DNA of 64,000 nt from a bacterium YEK0313 (lineage in GTDB: Bacteria; Pseudomonadota; Alphaproteobacteria; Rhizobiales; Phreatobacteraceae). The notes under the pieces were generated by a model. The model ran no database searches and was not told the DNA's origin. It was given only the letters and a program-made list of their open reading frames with translations. Shown in pieces: positions 7,660 to 15,966 of the stretch (its first letter is position 1; the number at the start of each line of letters is the position of its first letter). Location of the stretch: NCBI GenBank assembly GCA_000751295.2, contig CCMO02000001.1, positions 2,095,501 to 2,159,500 of the forward strand, read 5' to 3'. The translations under genes and the position numbers were made by a program.

Positions 7660-10600
7660 TCAGGCCGGTTCCGGGCCGCCCGCCTCCGCGGCATGGGCCG
7701 GCGCATCCGGCTCCTTGATGCGGAACCAGGCGACATAGAGGGCCGGGAGGAACAGCAGCGTCAGGACCGTGCCGACGATGATGCCGCCCATCATGGCATA
7801 GGCCATGGGGCCCCAGAACACCTCGCGCGCGATCGGGATCAGGGCGAGGCTCGCCGCCGCGGCGGTCAGCATGATCGGCCGCATGCGGTGTTCGGTCGCT
7901 TCCACCACCGCCTCCCAGGCCGGGCGGCCTTCGGCCCGCAATTCCTCGATCTGGACGATCAGGATCACCGAATTGCGGATCAGGATGCCGATCAGTGCCA
8001 GCACGCCGAGGATCGCGACGAAACCGAGCGGCGCCCCGCTCGGCAGGAGCGCTGCGACGACCCCGATCAGAGCGAGCGGCGCGACGGCGATCACCAGGAA
8101 CAGCCGGCTGAAACTCTGCAGCTGGATCATCAGAATGGTCAGCATGATGAAGATCATCAGGGGCACGACGGCGGCGATCGGCTCCTGGCTTTCGGCGCTC
8201 GCCTCGACGGACCCGCCGACCACCACCCGGTAGCCGGCCGGCAGCCGGGCGCGAAAGGCCTCGACCGTGCGCTCGAGCTCCTTCACCACCGTGTCCGGCT
8301 GCGCATCGCCGACGATGCCGGCCTTCACCGTGATCGTCGGCTGGCGCGCGCGCCGCCAGATGACCGGCTGTTCCAGCTCGTAGCGGAAGGTCGCGACCGC
8401 GGCGAGCGGCACCGACTGGCCGTTCGAGCCGGGCAGCTGCAGGTTCTGCAGCGTGTCGATCGAGCCGCGCTCGTCGGCCTTGGCGCGGGACACGACGTCG
8501 ATCAGATAGACATCGTCGCGCACCTGCGTGATGGAGGTGCCGCGCACGACGCCGGAGAGCGCCGCCGAAATGTCCTGCGAGGTCACGCCGAGCTGGCGGG
8601 CGAGATCCTGCATCACCTCGACTTTGACGACCCGCGCCGGCTCGTTCCAATCATAGGCGATGTCGCCGAGATGGCGGTTGGCGCCGATCAGGCCGGCGAG
8701 GCGCAGCGACAGCGTGCGCACCGTCTGTACGTCCGGGCCGCTCACCCGGTACTGGACCGGCCGGCCGACGGGCGGACCGATATCGAGCAGCTTCACGAAG
8801 GCATCGGTGCCGACGAAGGTCTTCTTCAGGTAATCCTGCAGCTTGGTGCGCAGCCGGTCGCGCGCGGCAAGGCTCTTGGTGACGATGATCGTCTGGCCGA
8901 AGGACGGGTCGGGTGGCTGGACGTCGAAGGAGAGGACGAAGCGCAGAGCGCCCTGGCCGATATAGCTCGACCAATGGTCGATATCGGGATTGCCGGCCAG
9001 CATCTCCTGCTCGAACTTGGCGACCTGGGCCTCCGTATCGGCGATGGAGGCGTTCTGCGGCAGGTTCCAGTCGACGATCAGTTCGAGCCGGTCGGAGGCC
9101 GGGAAGAACTGCTGCTGCACGAAGCGCATGCCGAACACCGACAGTGCGAAGGCGAGCACGGTCACGACGATGGTCATCCAGTGGAAGCGCATGCAGACGG
9201 CGAGCATGCGGGCGAAGCCGTTGGCGAGCCAGCTCTTGCTGTCGTGATGCTGCTTCATGCTGGCCGGCAGGATCGTGACGCCGAGCAGCGGCGCGAACAG
9301 CACGGCGACGATCCAGGACACCACCAGCGAAACCGCGATCACCACGAACAGGGTGAAGGTGAATTCGCCGGCGTTGGAATTGTTGAGCCCGATCGGAATG
9401 AAGCCCGCGACCGTCACCAGCGTGCCGGTGAGCATGGGAAAGGCGGTGGATGTGTAGACGTAGGTCGCCGCCTTGCGCAGGCTGTCGCCCACCTCCAGCC
9501 GCGCCACCATCATTTCCACCGCGATCATGGCGTCGTCGACCAGCAGGCCGAGCGCGATGATCAGCGCGCCGAGCGAGATCCGCTGCAGCGAAATGCCGAG
9601 ATAGGCCATGACCACGAAGGTGATCGCGAGGACGAGCGGGATCGACAGCGCCACCACCAGGCCGGCGCGCAGGCCGAGGCTGACGAAGCTCACCGCCAGC
9701 ACGATGGCGACCGCCTCGAACAGGGCGCGGGTGAAGCCCGAAACAGCTTCGTCCACCACTTTCGGCTGATCGGAGACGAGGTGCACGCCAACCCCGATCG
9801 GCAGTTCGGCCTGGGCCCGCTGCATCTCCGCCTCCAGCGCCTTGCCGAATTCGAGGAGATTGGAACCGGGTTTCATGCCGATGGCGAGCGCGATGGCCGG
9901 CTTGCCGTCGTAGCGGAACAGCGCGCTGGGCGGATCCTGGTAGCCGCGGCTGATGGTTGCGACGTCGCTGAGCCGGAAGAAGCGGCCATTCACCTGCAGG
10001 TTGATGGCGCGCAGGCTATCCTCCGACGCGAACTGCCCGCTGACGCGGACGCTGACGCGTTCCGGCCCGGCCTGCACGACACCAGACGGCGTAATGGCGT
10101 TCTGAGCCTGCAGGGTCGCGATGATCGCCTGCTGATCGAGCCCCAGCGCGGCCACCTGGCGGGTGGAGAATTCCAGATAGATCACCTCGTTCTGCGCGCC
10201 GACGATGTCGACGCGGCCGACATTGGGCACGGTCAGCACGGCGGTCCGCGCGCTTTCGACATAGTCGCGCAACTGGCGCTGGGTCAGGCCGTCGGCGGTG
10301 AAGGCGTAGATATTGCCGTAGACGTCGCCGAAGCGGTCGTTGAAGGCCGGCCCGATCACGCCTTGCGGCAATTCGCCCCTGATGTCGCCGATCATGTTGC
10401 GCACGCGCAGCCAGATCGCCGGCACGTCGCGGCCCTTCGTCGTCGGTTTCAGCTGCACGAAGACCAGCGTCTGGCCGGGCGTGGTCATGGAGCGCGTATA
10501 GTCGAGGAATTCCAGTTCCTCGAGCTTCTTCTCGATCCGCTCGGTCACCTGCCGCGTGGTCTCCTCGGCCGAGGCGCCCGGCCACTGGGCCGAAATGGTC

Positions 10601-10743
10601 ATGGTCTTGATGACGAAGGAGGGGTCCTCCTCGCGGCCGAGATGGACATAGGAGTAGAGGCCGGCGGCCATGAACACCGCCATGAAGTACCAGACGAGCG
10701 AGGCGTGGTTCAGGGCCCAGTCGGAGAGATTGAACGGCTTCAC
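7660..10743 (-). CDS. RND-family efflux permease (AcrB/MexF-like)
   Basis: The 1027-aa inner-membrane transporter starts at a GTG overlapping the adaptor stop as GTGA; the much longer open frame upstream is a shadow of the adaptor genes. It begins FNLSDWALNHASLVWYFMAV and has two large periplasmic loops. Twelve membrane segments are expected. The TM4 proton-relay acidic pair appears in GLLVDDAMIAVEMM, and TM1 is followed by REEDPSFVIKTM. It uses proton motive force to expel drugs or other lipophilic compounds through an outer-membrane channel. No TolC-type gene is present here, so the channel is encoded elsewhere. Confidence 0.93.
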   Translation of the reverse strand: MKPFNLSDWALNHASLVWYFMAVFMAAGLYSYVHLGREEDPSFVIKTMTISAQWPGASAEETTRQVTERIEKKLEELEFLDYTRSMTTPGQTLVFVQLKPTTKGRDVPAIWLRVRNMIGDIRGELPQGVIGPAFNDRFGDVYGNIYAFTADGLTQRQLRDYVESARTAVLTVPNVGRVDIVGAQNEVIYLEFSTRQVAALGLDQQAIIATLQAQNAITPSGVVQAGPERVSVRVSGQFASEDSLRAINLQVNGRFFRLSDVATISRGYQDPPSALFRYDGKPAIALAIGMKPGSNLLEFGKALEAEMQRAQAELPIGVGVHLVSDQPKVVDEAVSGFTRALFEAVAIVLAVSFVSLGLRAGLVVALSIPLVLAITFVVMAYLGISLQRISLGALIIALGLLVDDAMIAVEMMVARLEVGDSLRKAATYVYTSTAFPMLTGTLVTVAGFIPIGLNNSNAGEFTFTLFVVIAVSLVVSWIVAVLFAPLLGVTILPASMKQHHDSKSWLANGFARMLAVCMRFHWMTIVVTVLAFALSVFGMRFVQQQFFPASDRLELIVDWNLPQNASIADTEAQVAKFEQEMLAGNPDIDHWSSYIGQGALRFVLSFDVQPPDPSFGQTIIVTKSLAARDRLRTKLQDYLKKTFVGTDAFVKLLDIGPPVGRPVQYRVSGPDVQTVRTLSLRLAGLIGANRHLGDIAYDWNEPARVVKVEVMQDLARQLGVTSQDISAALSGVVRGTSITQVRDDVYLIDVVSRAKADERGSIDTLQNLQLPGSNGQSVPLAAVATFRYELEQPVIWRRARQPTITVKAGIVGDAQPDTVVKELERTVEAFRARLPAGYRVVVGGSVEASAESQEPIAAVVPLMIFIMLTILMIQLQSFSRLFLVIAVAPLALIGVVAALLPSGAPLGFVAILGVLALIGILIRNSVILIVQIEELRAEGRPAWEAVVEATEHRMRPIMLTAAAASLALIPIAREVFWGPMAYAMMGGIIVGTVLTLLFLPALYVAWFRIKEPDAPAHAAEAGGPEPA

Positions 10744-11837
10744 GAGCGGGGCCCTTCCTCGACACGCACCTTCTGGCCGGCGGAGAGGCTGTTGACGCCG
10801 GCCGTCACCACGCGCGCGCCGGCCTCCAGCCCTCCTGCCACGACGATCGTCTGTTCGGTCCGGTCGCCGAGCCAGACCTCTCTCAGCGCCACAGTACTGG
10901 TGGCGGGATCGACGACCCAGAGCAGGGTCTTGCCGTCGCGTTCGACGAGGGTCGATCGGGGCAGCTCGATGCGGGGTGACGTGCGCGCCTTCAGCGTTGC
11001 CGTGATGGTCGCGCCCAGCCGGAACGCCTCGGGTGCGTCGCGCAGCGCGATCTTGATCCTGAGCGAACGGGTCACCGGATCGGCCTGGGGCGCGATCTCG
11101 CGGACCTCGCCCCGGACCTTCAGCGCCGGATTGACCTGCAGGACCACGTCGAACTGCGTGCCGACGGCAAGCTGGCCGCCAATGCCGTCGGGAATGTCGA
11201 CGACGGCATCGCGCAGGTCGGGCCGGGCGATGCTGACCACCGCCATGCCCGGCGAGGCGACCTGGCCGACCTCCGCGCCGATCGCCGTGACGACCCCGTC
11301 GAACTCGGCGAGGATGCGGGCATAGCCGAGCTGCTCCTGGGCCTTGGCGAGGCTCGCTGCGGCGCGGGCGGCGGAAGCCTGCGCCGCCTCGCGCGCCTGT
11401 TCGGCGGTCTCGAAGGTCGCTTCCGTCGCGGTGCGCGATTCCAGAAGCGCGCGCTGGCGTGTCTCGGTCGCCTGGGCGTTGACGAGCTGCGCCTGGGCGC
11501 TGACGAGATCGGCGCGCGCGGCGCGGACCGCCAGTTCGAGCTGGGTCGGATCGATCGCCGCCAGCAGCTGGTTCCTGGTGACGAGGTCGCCGACCCGCAC
11601 GTCGCGCGCGATGACCCGGCCGAGCACCCGGAAGCTCATGTCGGTGCGGATCTGCGGCTGGACCGTGCCGGCAACGCTCAGACGCTGCTGGGGGCGCGGC
11701 TCGGCAATGACGGAAAGCACCGGCCGCACCGGTTGCGGCGGCGCCGCCTGCCGGTCGTTGCAGCCGGCGAGGGCGGCTGCCGCCATGAGCATGGCGGTCA
11801 GTGCAGTGGTCCGATATCGGCCAGACGCTCCGTTCAT
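10740..11837 (-). CDS. RND efflux periplasmic adaptor, lipoprotein (second adaptor)
   Basis: The 365-aa protein starts at an ATG overlapping the preceding stop (ATGA). The signal peptide ends in the lipobox LAGC, predicting an inner-membrane-anchored lipoprotein. A lipoyl/barrel-sandwich half (FRVLGRVIARDVRVGDLVTR) leads into an alpha-helical hairpin of about residues 100-170 with alanine-rich coiled coils. The second lipoyl half (FDGVVTAIGAEVGQVASPG) and beta-barrel and membrane-proximal domains follow. It bridges the RND pump to the outer-membrane channel. It is one of two adaptors in this operon. Confidence 0.92.
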   Translation of the reverse strand: MNGASGRYRTTALTAMLMAAAALAGCNDRQAAPPQPVRPVLSVIAEPRPQQRLSVAGTVQPQIRTDMSFRVLGRVIARDVRVGDLVTRNQLLAAIDPTQLELAVRAARADLVSAQAQLVNAQATETRQRALLESRTATEATFETAEQAREAAQASAARAAASLAKAQEQLGYARILAEFDGVVTAIGAEVGQVASPGMAVVSIARPDLRDAVVDIPDGIGGQLAVGTQFDVVLQVNPALKVRGEVREIAPQADPVTRSLRIKIALRDAPEAFRLGATITATLKARTSPRIELPRSTLVERDGKTLLWVVDPATSTVALREVWLGDRTEQTIVVAGGLEAGARVVTAGVNSLSAGQKVRVEEGPRS

Positions 11838-12937
11838 TGTCCCGCTCCGCTCGGGCTGTTTTCCGCAATCGCCACCGCTTCGTCCGGGCGCAGCAGCTTC
11901 AGCCCGTCGGTAACGACCAGATCCCCCGCGCTGAGGCCGGAGGACAGGATCACCGTTCCGGTCGCGTAGGCGAGCACGGTGACCGGCCTCAGCGAAGCGA
12001 TGCGCGTCGCCGGATCGACGACGAAGACCGCTGGCCTGCCGCCGTCGGAGGTCAGCGCGCCCCATGGCAGGATGGCGGCGCGGCGCCCCTTCAGGCGGGC
12101 CGAGCCGATGACCGGCGCACCCAGCGTCATCGCATCGGGCGTGTTGGCGACCGTCAGGATGACCCGCACCGTGCCGGTGCGCAGGTCGACCGTCGGCGAG
12201 ATCTCGCGCACCGTGCCGGAGGCCCGGACAGTCGGATCGCCAACCAGGGTGATGGTGACATCGGCCGCTTCCGGTTGCCGGAAGAAGGCGGCCTGCTGGA
12301 CCTGGAAGACCGCATCGCGCGGGCCATCCTGGGCCAGCGTGAACATGGCTTGGGCCGCCTGAGCGATCTGGCCGATCTCGGCCATGCGCGCCGTGATGAT
12401 GCCATCGGCGCCGGCCTTGAGCGTCGTATAGGACAGGGCTTCTTCGGCCGTGCCGAGCTGCGCGCGCGCCGCATCGAGCGAACCTTGCGCGGTGCGCAGG
12501 GCCGCCTCGGCCTGGTCGTGCTCGCGGCGCGTGGTGAAGCCCTGGCCGAGCAGCGTCTTCTGTCGCTCGAAAGCCGAGCTCGCCTGGCGCACCTGGCCCT
12601 CCGCCGCCTTGACGCTGGCCTGCGCGGCCGCGAGATCGGCCTGCTGCTCGCTCGGGTCGAGGCGGGCCAGCACCTGGCCGGCCACGACATGGCTGCCGAT
12701 ATCGACCAGGCGTTCGGTGATCCGGCCGGAGACGCGGAACGACAGGTCAGCCTGGAAGCGCGCCTTGATCTCTCCCGTCAGGGCGACCGTCGGCGCATAG
12801 TCCATCAGCGCCACCGTCTGGATCTTGACCTGGGCCGCCGGCCTCGCGGGTTCGACCGCGCGGTCCTGGCATCCCGTGACGAGAGTTGCGGCGGCCAAAA
12901 TCAGGGCCGAACCTGCCGGGAACGCGCGCGCCCGCAT
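11834..12937 (-). CDS. RND efflux periplasmic adaptor, lipoprotein (first adaptor)
   Basis: The 367-aa protein is read from the ATG at 12937, six bases after AGGAGG; the ATG at 12943 abuts the ribosome site and is less likely. The lipobox is LVTGC. The domain order is that of a membrane-fusion protein: lipoyl half (FRVSGRITERLVDIGSHVVA), helical hairpin (about 90-165), second lipoyl half (AGADGIITARMAEIGQIAQA), then beta-barrel. It is clearly diverged from the adjacent adaptor, so it is not a fresh duplication. It is first in a three-gene operon with four-base overlaps. No regulator is next to it. Confidence 0.92.
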   Translation of the reverse strand: MRARAFPAGSALILAAATLVTGCQDRAVEPARPAAQVKIQTVALMDYAPTVALTGEIKARFQADLSFRVSGRITERLVDIGSHVVAGQVLARLDPSEQQADLAAAQASVKAAEGQVRQASSAFERQKTLLGQGFTTRREHDQAEAALRTAQGSLDAARAQLGTAEEALSYTTLKAGADGIITARMAEIGQIAQAAQAMFTLAQDGPRDAVFQVQQAAFFRQPEAADVTITLVGDPTVRASGTVREISPTVDLRTGTVRVILTVANTPDAMTLGAPVIGSARLKGRRAAILPWGALTSDGGRPAVFVVDPATRIASLRPVTVLAYATGTVILSSGLSAGDLVVTDGLKLLRPDEAVAIAENSPSGAGQ

Positions 12938-12994
12938 GGCCATCCTCCTGGCTCCCCCCTGCGCCAGGGCAAGGGCCGGCGCCTCCGGTGTCGA

Positions 12995-13016
12995 GCGCGG
13001 GCCATGATGCCCGCGC
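12995..13016. terminator. GC hairpin between the globin operon and the RND operon
   Basis: The perfect 8-bp stem GCGCGGGC / GCCCGCGC has a six-base loop and lies between two minus-strand operons. It may terminate the nsrR-globin transcript, 150 bases past the globin stop. There is no T-run, so this is tentative. Confidence 0.35.
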
Positions 13017-13168
13017 GTGTCGTGATGCGGAAGCGCATTGCCAGCCCGCAGCCGGGCCGAACGCGTTTCCGATCCAGGACACTAGAGCCCCGCGCCAATC
13101 GTCGGAAGAGGGCAGATCCGTATGCCGATCACGATGGCGCCAGCCGCCGCGTGATCGGCGGGCCGCCG

Positions 13169-13630
13169 TCAGGCGCGGCGCCGGAAGCGCTCGCCGCGAG
13201 CCAGCATCACGCCATGGGCACCGGCTATGCCGAGCTCGAGGCTTTCGGCGATGCGCTGCGCACGCGCGACGAAATGTGCGGCGGCCTTTGGCGGGCAGAG
13301 CTCCTGCGCCGTCGCCGCGAACAGGGAGAGCCACCGGTCGAAATGCACCGCGTCGACCGGCAGCGGCAGGTGCTTGCGCATCGGCTGGCCGTGATAGCGC
13401 CCGGTCATCAGCGCGACCGACGACCAGAAGGCGAACATCTGGGCAAGATGCGGTTCCCAGTCGGTGATGCGCGCGGCAAAGACCGGGCCGAGCAGGTCAT
13501 CGGTGCGAACGCGGTCGTAGAAGCCGCGCACCAGCCGTTCGATCATCGCTTCGTCGATACCGGTTTCGGCCTGGATCGCGGCGGTCGCGGCGGCGCGGCG
13601 CTCCGCGGCCGAAGGCTCTGGTGTCGTCAT
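13169..13630 (-). CDS. Group III truncated hemoglobin
   Basis: The 153-aa protein starts at an ATG overlapping the nsrR stop (ATGA). It has the truncated globin pattern: helix B with FYDRVRTDDLLGPVF (B10 Tyr), CD/E region DWEPHLAQMFAFWSSV, and GRYHGQPMRKHLPLPVDAVH then FDRWLSLF with the proximal histidine region. Group III globins are cytoplasmic heme proteins linked to NO or peroxide chemistry. Coupling with nsrR and an upstream NsrR-like box supports a role in NO detoxification, which is an inference. Confidence 0.88.
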   Translation of the reverse strand: MTTPEPSAAERRAAATAAIQAETGIDEAMIERLVRGFYDRVRTDDLLGPVFAARITDWEPHLAQMFAFWSSVALMTGRYHGQPMRKHLPLPVDAVHFDRWLSLFAATAQELCPPKAAAHFVARAQRIAESLELGIAGAHGVMLARGERFRRRA

Positions 13631-14091
13631 GCTCTGGCCTCGATGGCGGCGCGCGCGCCGAGCAGGCGGCGCATCCGCAGGAGCGCCGCTGGATTGGCGA
13701 TGAGGTCGGCGAGGGTATGGCGGTCGAGCACGGCGAAGAAGGCGCGCAAGGCCTCCTCCAGCGGGCCGCGCAGGCCGCAGGCCGGGCTGACGACACAGCC
13801 GCCGCGTTCGCCGTCGAAACACTCGACCAGCGCGAAACTGTCCTCGGTCGCCCGGACCACTGCTCCGAGATTGATCCGCTCGGCCGGCCGGCCGAGCCGC
13901 AGTCCTCCGCCGCGCCCGCGGATGCTGTGAACGAAGCCGGCCTCCGCCAGGGTCTGAACGACCTTCGTCAGGTGGTTTTGCGAGATGGCGTAGCGGCGCG
14001 CGACATCGGCAATGCGGTGCAGGCCGTCCGGCTCGGCCGCGAGCAGCATGAGCAGGCGCAGCGCATAGTCCGTGTGCAGGGTCAGGCGCAT
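13627..14091 (-). CDS. nsrR: NsrR-type Rrf2-family [Fe-S] nitric-oxide-sensing repressor
   Basis: The 154-aa protein is read from the ATG at 14091, which overlaps the upstream stop (TGATG) and gives the family start MRLTLHTDYALRLL. The winged helix includes YAISQNHLTKVVQTLAEAGF and GRGGGLRLGRPAERI. The cluster-binding region ECFDGERGGCVVSPACGLRG holds the three cysteines expected in NsrR, which loses repression when NO nitrosylates its iron-sulfur cluster. It sits between a DUF488 gene and a globin gene and probably represses this operon through the box at 14476-14498. Confidence 0.88.
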   Translation of the reverse strand: MRLTLHTDYALRLLMLLAAEPDGLHRIADVARRYAISQNHLTKVVQTLAEAGFVHSIRGRGGGLRLGRPAERINLGAVVRATEDSFALVECFDGERGGCVVSPACGLRGPLEEALRAFFAVLDRHTLADLIANPAALLRMRRLLGARAAIEARA

Positions 14092-14444
14092 CAGCCGGCC
14101 TCGTCGAGCCATTCGGCGAGCACGACCGCGTTGTTGCGTTCCTCGTCATGGGCGCCGTAGACGAGCGTGACCGGCCCCTCCCGCAGCATTGCTCTGAGCG
14201 CCGCGACCCGTTCGGGATGGGCCGCCAGCTCGCTCCTGTAGCGTGCGCGAAATTCCGGCCAGCGGGCCGGATCGTGGCCGAACCATTTGCGCAGCCCGGT
14301 GCTCGGCGCGATGTCCTTCGACCAGGCGGCGAGCGCGGCTGCCTTGCGGCTGACGCCGCGCGGCCAGACGCGGTCGACAAGGACGCGCGCGCCGTCGTCC
14401 GGCGACGCCGGAACGTAAGCGCGTTTGATCTTCGGCCTTGCCAT
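14091..14444 (-). CDS. DUF488 family protein
   Basis: The 117-aa protein is read from the ATG at 14444, giving MARPKIKRAYVPASPDDGAR; the longer open frame upstream runs through the NsrR box and is rejected. Family motifs are RVLVDRVWPRGVSRKAAAL, WSKDIAPSTGLRKWFGHDP, and a C-terminal LVYGAHDEERNNAVVLAEWL. DUF488 proteins have no proven biochemical role. It is the first gene of an operon with nsrR and a truncated globin, which suggests a connection with NO or iron-sulfur stress. Confidence 0.85.
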   Translation of the reverse strand: MARPKIKRAYVPASPDDGARVLVDRVWPRGVSRKAAALAAWSKDIAPSTGLRKWFGHDPARWPEFRARYRSELAAHPERVAALRAMLREGPVTLVYGAHDEERNNAVVLAEWLDEAG

Positions 14445-14475
14445 GATCGGACCTGTGAGCGGAAACGACCGTCGA

Positions 14476-14498
14476 AAGAGGTATATAATATGCTTCTT
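14476..14498 (-). promoter_or_regulatory. NsrR binding site upstream of DUF488-nsrR-globin
   Basis: The 23-base dyad reads AAGAGGTATAT on one arm, A in the centre and ATATGCTTCTT on the other. Against the enterobacterial and alphaproteobacterial NsrR consensus (AAGATGYATTT-A-AAATRCATCTT) it matches 19 of 23 positions by my count. It lies 31 bases upstream of the DUF488 start, where a promoter should be, in an unusually AT-rich patch. This predicts NO-relieved autorepression of the operon. Confidence 0.78.
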
Positions 14499-14591
14499 TT
14501 GGGTCAGCATGCCAAGCGCCCGCGATGCGGCAGTCCGGATCGGCACCGGGCAGGGCGCGGGTGGGCGGCGTTCGCCGATGCGTCGTATGGG

Positions 14592-15851
14592 TCAGATGAG
14601 GCCGTGCTTCAGCAGGAAGCCCCGGAAACCGCGCACATGGAGCGGGCGGCCCCGGTTGACCAGTTCACGCATGATCGCGGCCCGTGTGTCGGCCGGCAGC
14701 CGTTCCAGGATCATCGTGCAGTCATGTTCGAGATAGATGGCCCGCGCCAGAAGGTCCTTCTTGATGATGGGAGCATCGAGAACCCGGTGGAACAGGCCGA
14801 AGCCCAGATGAATCTGGCTGCCCTGGGTGACTTCCATCATCAGCCGGTCGACCAGGGCATCGCAGGCCAGCCGTTCCGCCACCGTGTCGCCCGCGACATC
14901 CGTCGTCCTTGCCGTGCGTGCCGCCTTCCGCCGTGCCGCATAGGCGGCAATCGTCGGGGTTCCCGTCGCTGGCGGGATCTCGCTTTCTTCGCGACCGCCA
15001 AGGATCTCGGAGAGGGAGCGGGCTGCGATCGAACGCGTCATCAGCGTCTCGAGCGGCTGCAGCCGGAAGGCGGGCCGCGTGTAGCGTATCAGCTCCGCGA
15101 GGCGGGGCAGGTCGAGCCTGTACAGAGCCTCGGCGAGGCGCTCGGCCGAATAGACGACATCGATGCTGTAGCCGCAGCGTTTCAGGACGCGAGACAGCGC
15201 GATTTCGCCGTTCTTGATGGCGTAGGGCCGGATGTCATAGGGGCGGTAACGCTCCCAGAATTGCTGAAACTGAGGATTGCAGAAGGCATTTCCGGAGATG
15301 GAAAAGACGTAAGAACCGACATGATGTTCGAACTCGTGGTTCTCGAAGCTTCCGACGACATCATGGCGGCTGTCGCACAGGGCCCTGACCAGATGGTCGA
15401 GCGCCGCGCCCTTAATATAGGCCACGCTGTCGTTGCAGTATAGAATCCGGCCTGGCTTCAGCCTCTGGCGATGCAGATGAATCGTTGCGGCCCTGTATCC
15501 GCCGAAATCTCTTCCAATGTTCTCGCGAACGAGAAGGCGATGGGCATATTGTTTGATTGTTGATCTGGCGTCGTCGGAGATGTTCCCGTTGACGACAACA
15601 ATGATATTGACCTTCTGTGCCTGCAACGTGCTCAAAAGGTCGCGGAAATCGTCGCCCAGTGTGAAGCCGGCATATTTGAGGACGATGGCATAGACATCGC
15701 CGTCGGCTGGGCGGACGATTTCATCCGAGCTGAAGGCCGGCGTCGCGTCACGTAAAACGCGGGGCGTTTGAGCCACCTTCAAAGCAAAACAGAAAGAATG
15801 ATAAACGATCCGATCGGCAATGGGCTTCAGGCGACCAAGAAAACTGCCCAT
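14592..15851 (-). CDS. RgpF-like rhamnan/glycan synthesis protein
   Basis: The 419-aa protein carries the rhamnan-synthesis F signature: VNIIVVVNGNISDDAR at about 81-96, ENIGRDFGGYRAA at 110-122 and LYCNDSVAYI at about 137-146. The last 150 residues are unlike the core family, with a possible separate domain (YLEHDCTMILERLPADTRAA). Family members are putative glycosyltransferases in polyrhamnose or O-antigen assembly. With rfbCBD and a second RgpF-like gene 3 kb away it marks a rhamnose-containing surface glycan locus. It is divergent from the two-domain methyltransferase. Confidence 0.78.
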   Translation of the reverse strand: MGSFLGRLKPIADRIVYHSFCFALKVAQTPRVLRDATPAFSSDEIVRPADGDVYAIVLKYAGFTLGDDFRDLLSTLQAQKVNIIVVVNGNISDDARSTIKQYAHRLLVRENIGRDFGGYRAATIHLHRQRLKPGRILYCNDSVAYIKGAALDHLVRALCDSRHDVVGSFENHEFEHHVGSYVFSISGNAFCNPQFQQFWERYRPYDIRPYAIKNGEIALSRVLKRCGYSIDVVYSAERLAEALYRLDLPRLAELIRYTRPAFRLQPLETLMTRSIAARSLSEILGGREESEIPPATGTPTIAAYAARRKAARTARTTDVAGDTVAERLACDALVDRLMMEVTQGSQIHLGFGLFHRVLDAPIIKKDLLARAIYLEHDCTMILERLPADTRAAIMRELVNRGRPLHVRGFRGFLLKHGLI

Positions 15852-15966
15852 ATCTCGTTTTTTCTCCAGCGCAGATCTTGATCTGCGATCGGCCTTTGAG
15901 CGAGGAATCGTTAACGTCCGCCGATAGCGGATCCGCTCTCTCTAGCACCCGCTCCGGGCCCGGACC

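Noticed and set aside
7267..11325. 1352-aa antisense frame opposite the RND permease and adaptor
   Set aside because: His/Asp/Arg-rich, no domain, no start signal; the minus strand encodes clear RND and adaptor motifs.
10744..11868. N-terminal extension of the RND permease frame
   Set aside because: The extension overlaps the adaptor gene in another frame; the GTG at 10743 gives the family length and a GTGA overlap.
11801..13930. 709-aa plus-strand frame over adaptor, globin and nsrR genes
   Set aside because: Arg/Ala-rich shadow crossing three well-supported minus-strand genes.
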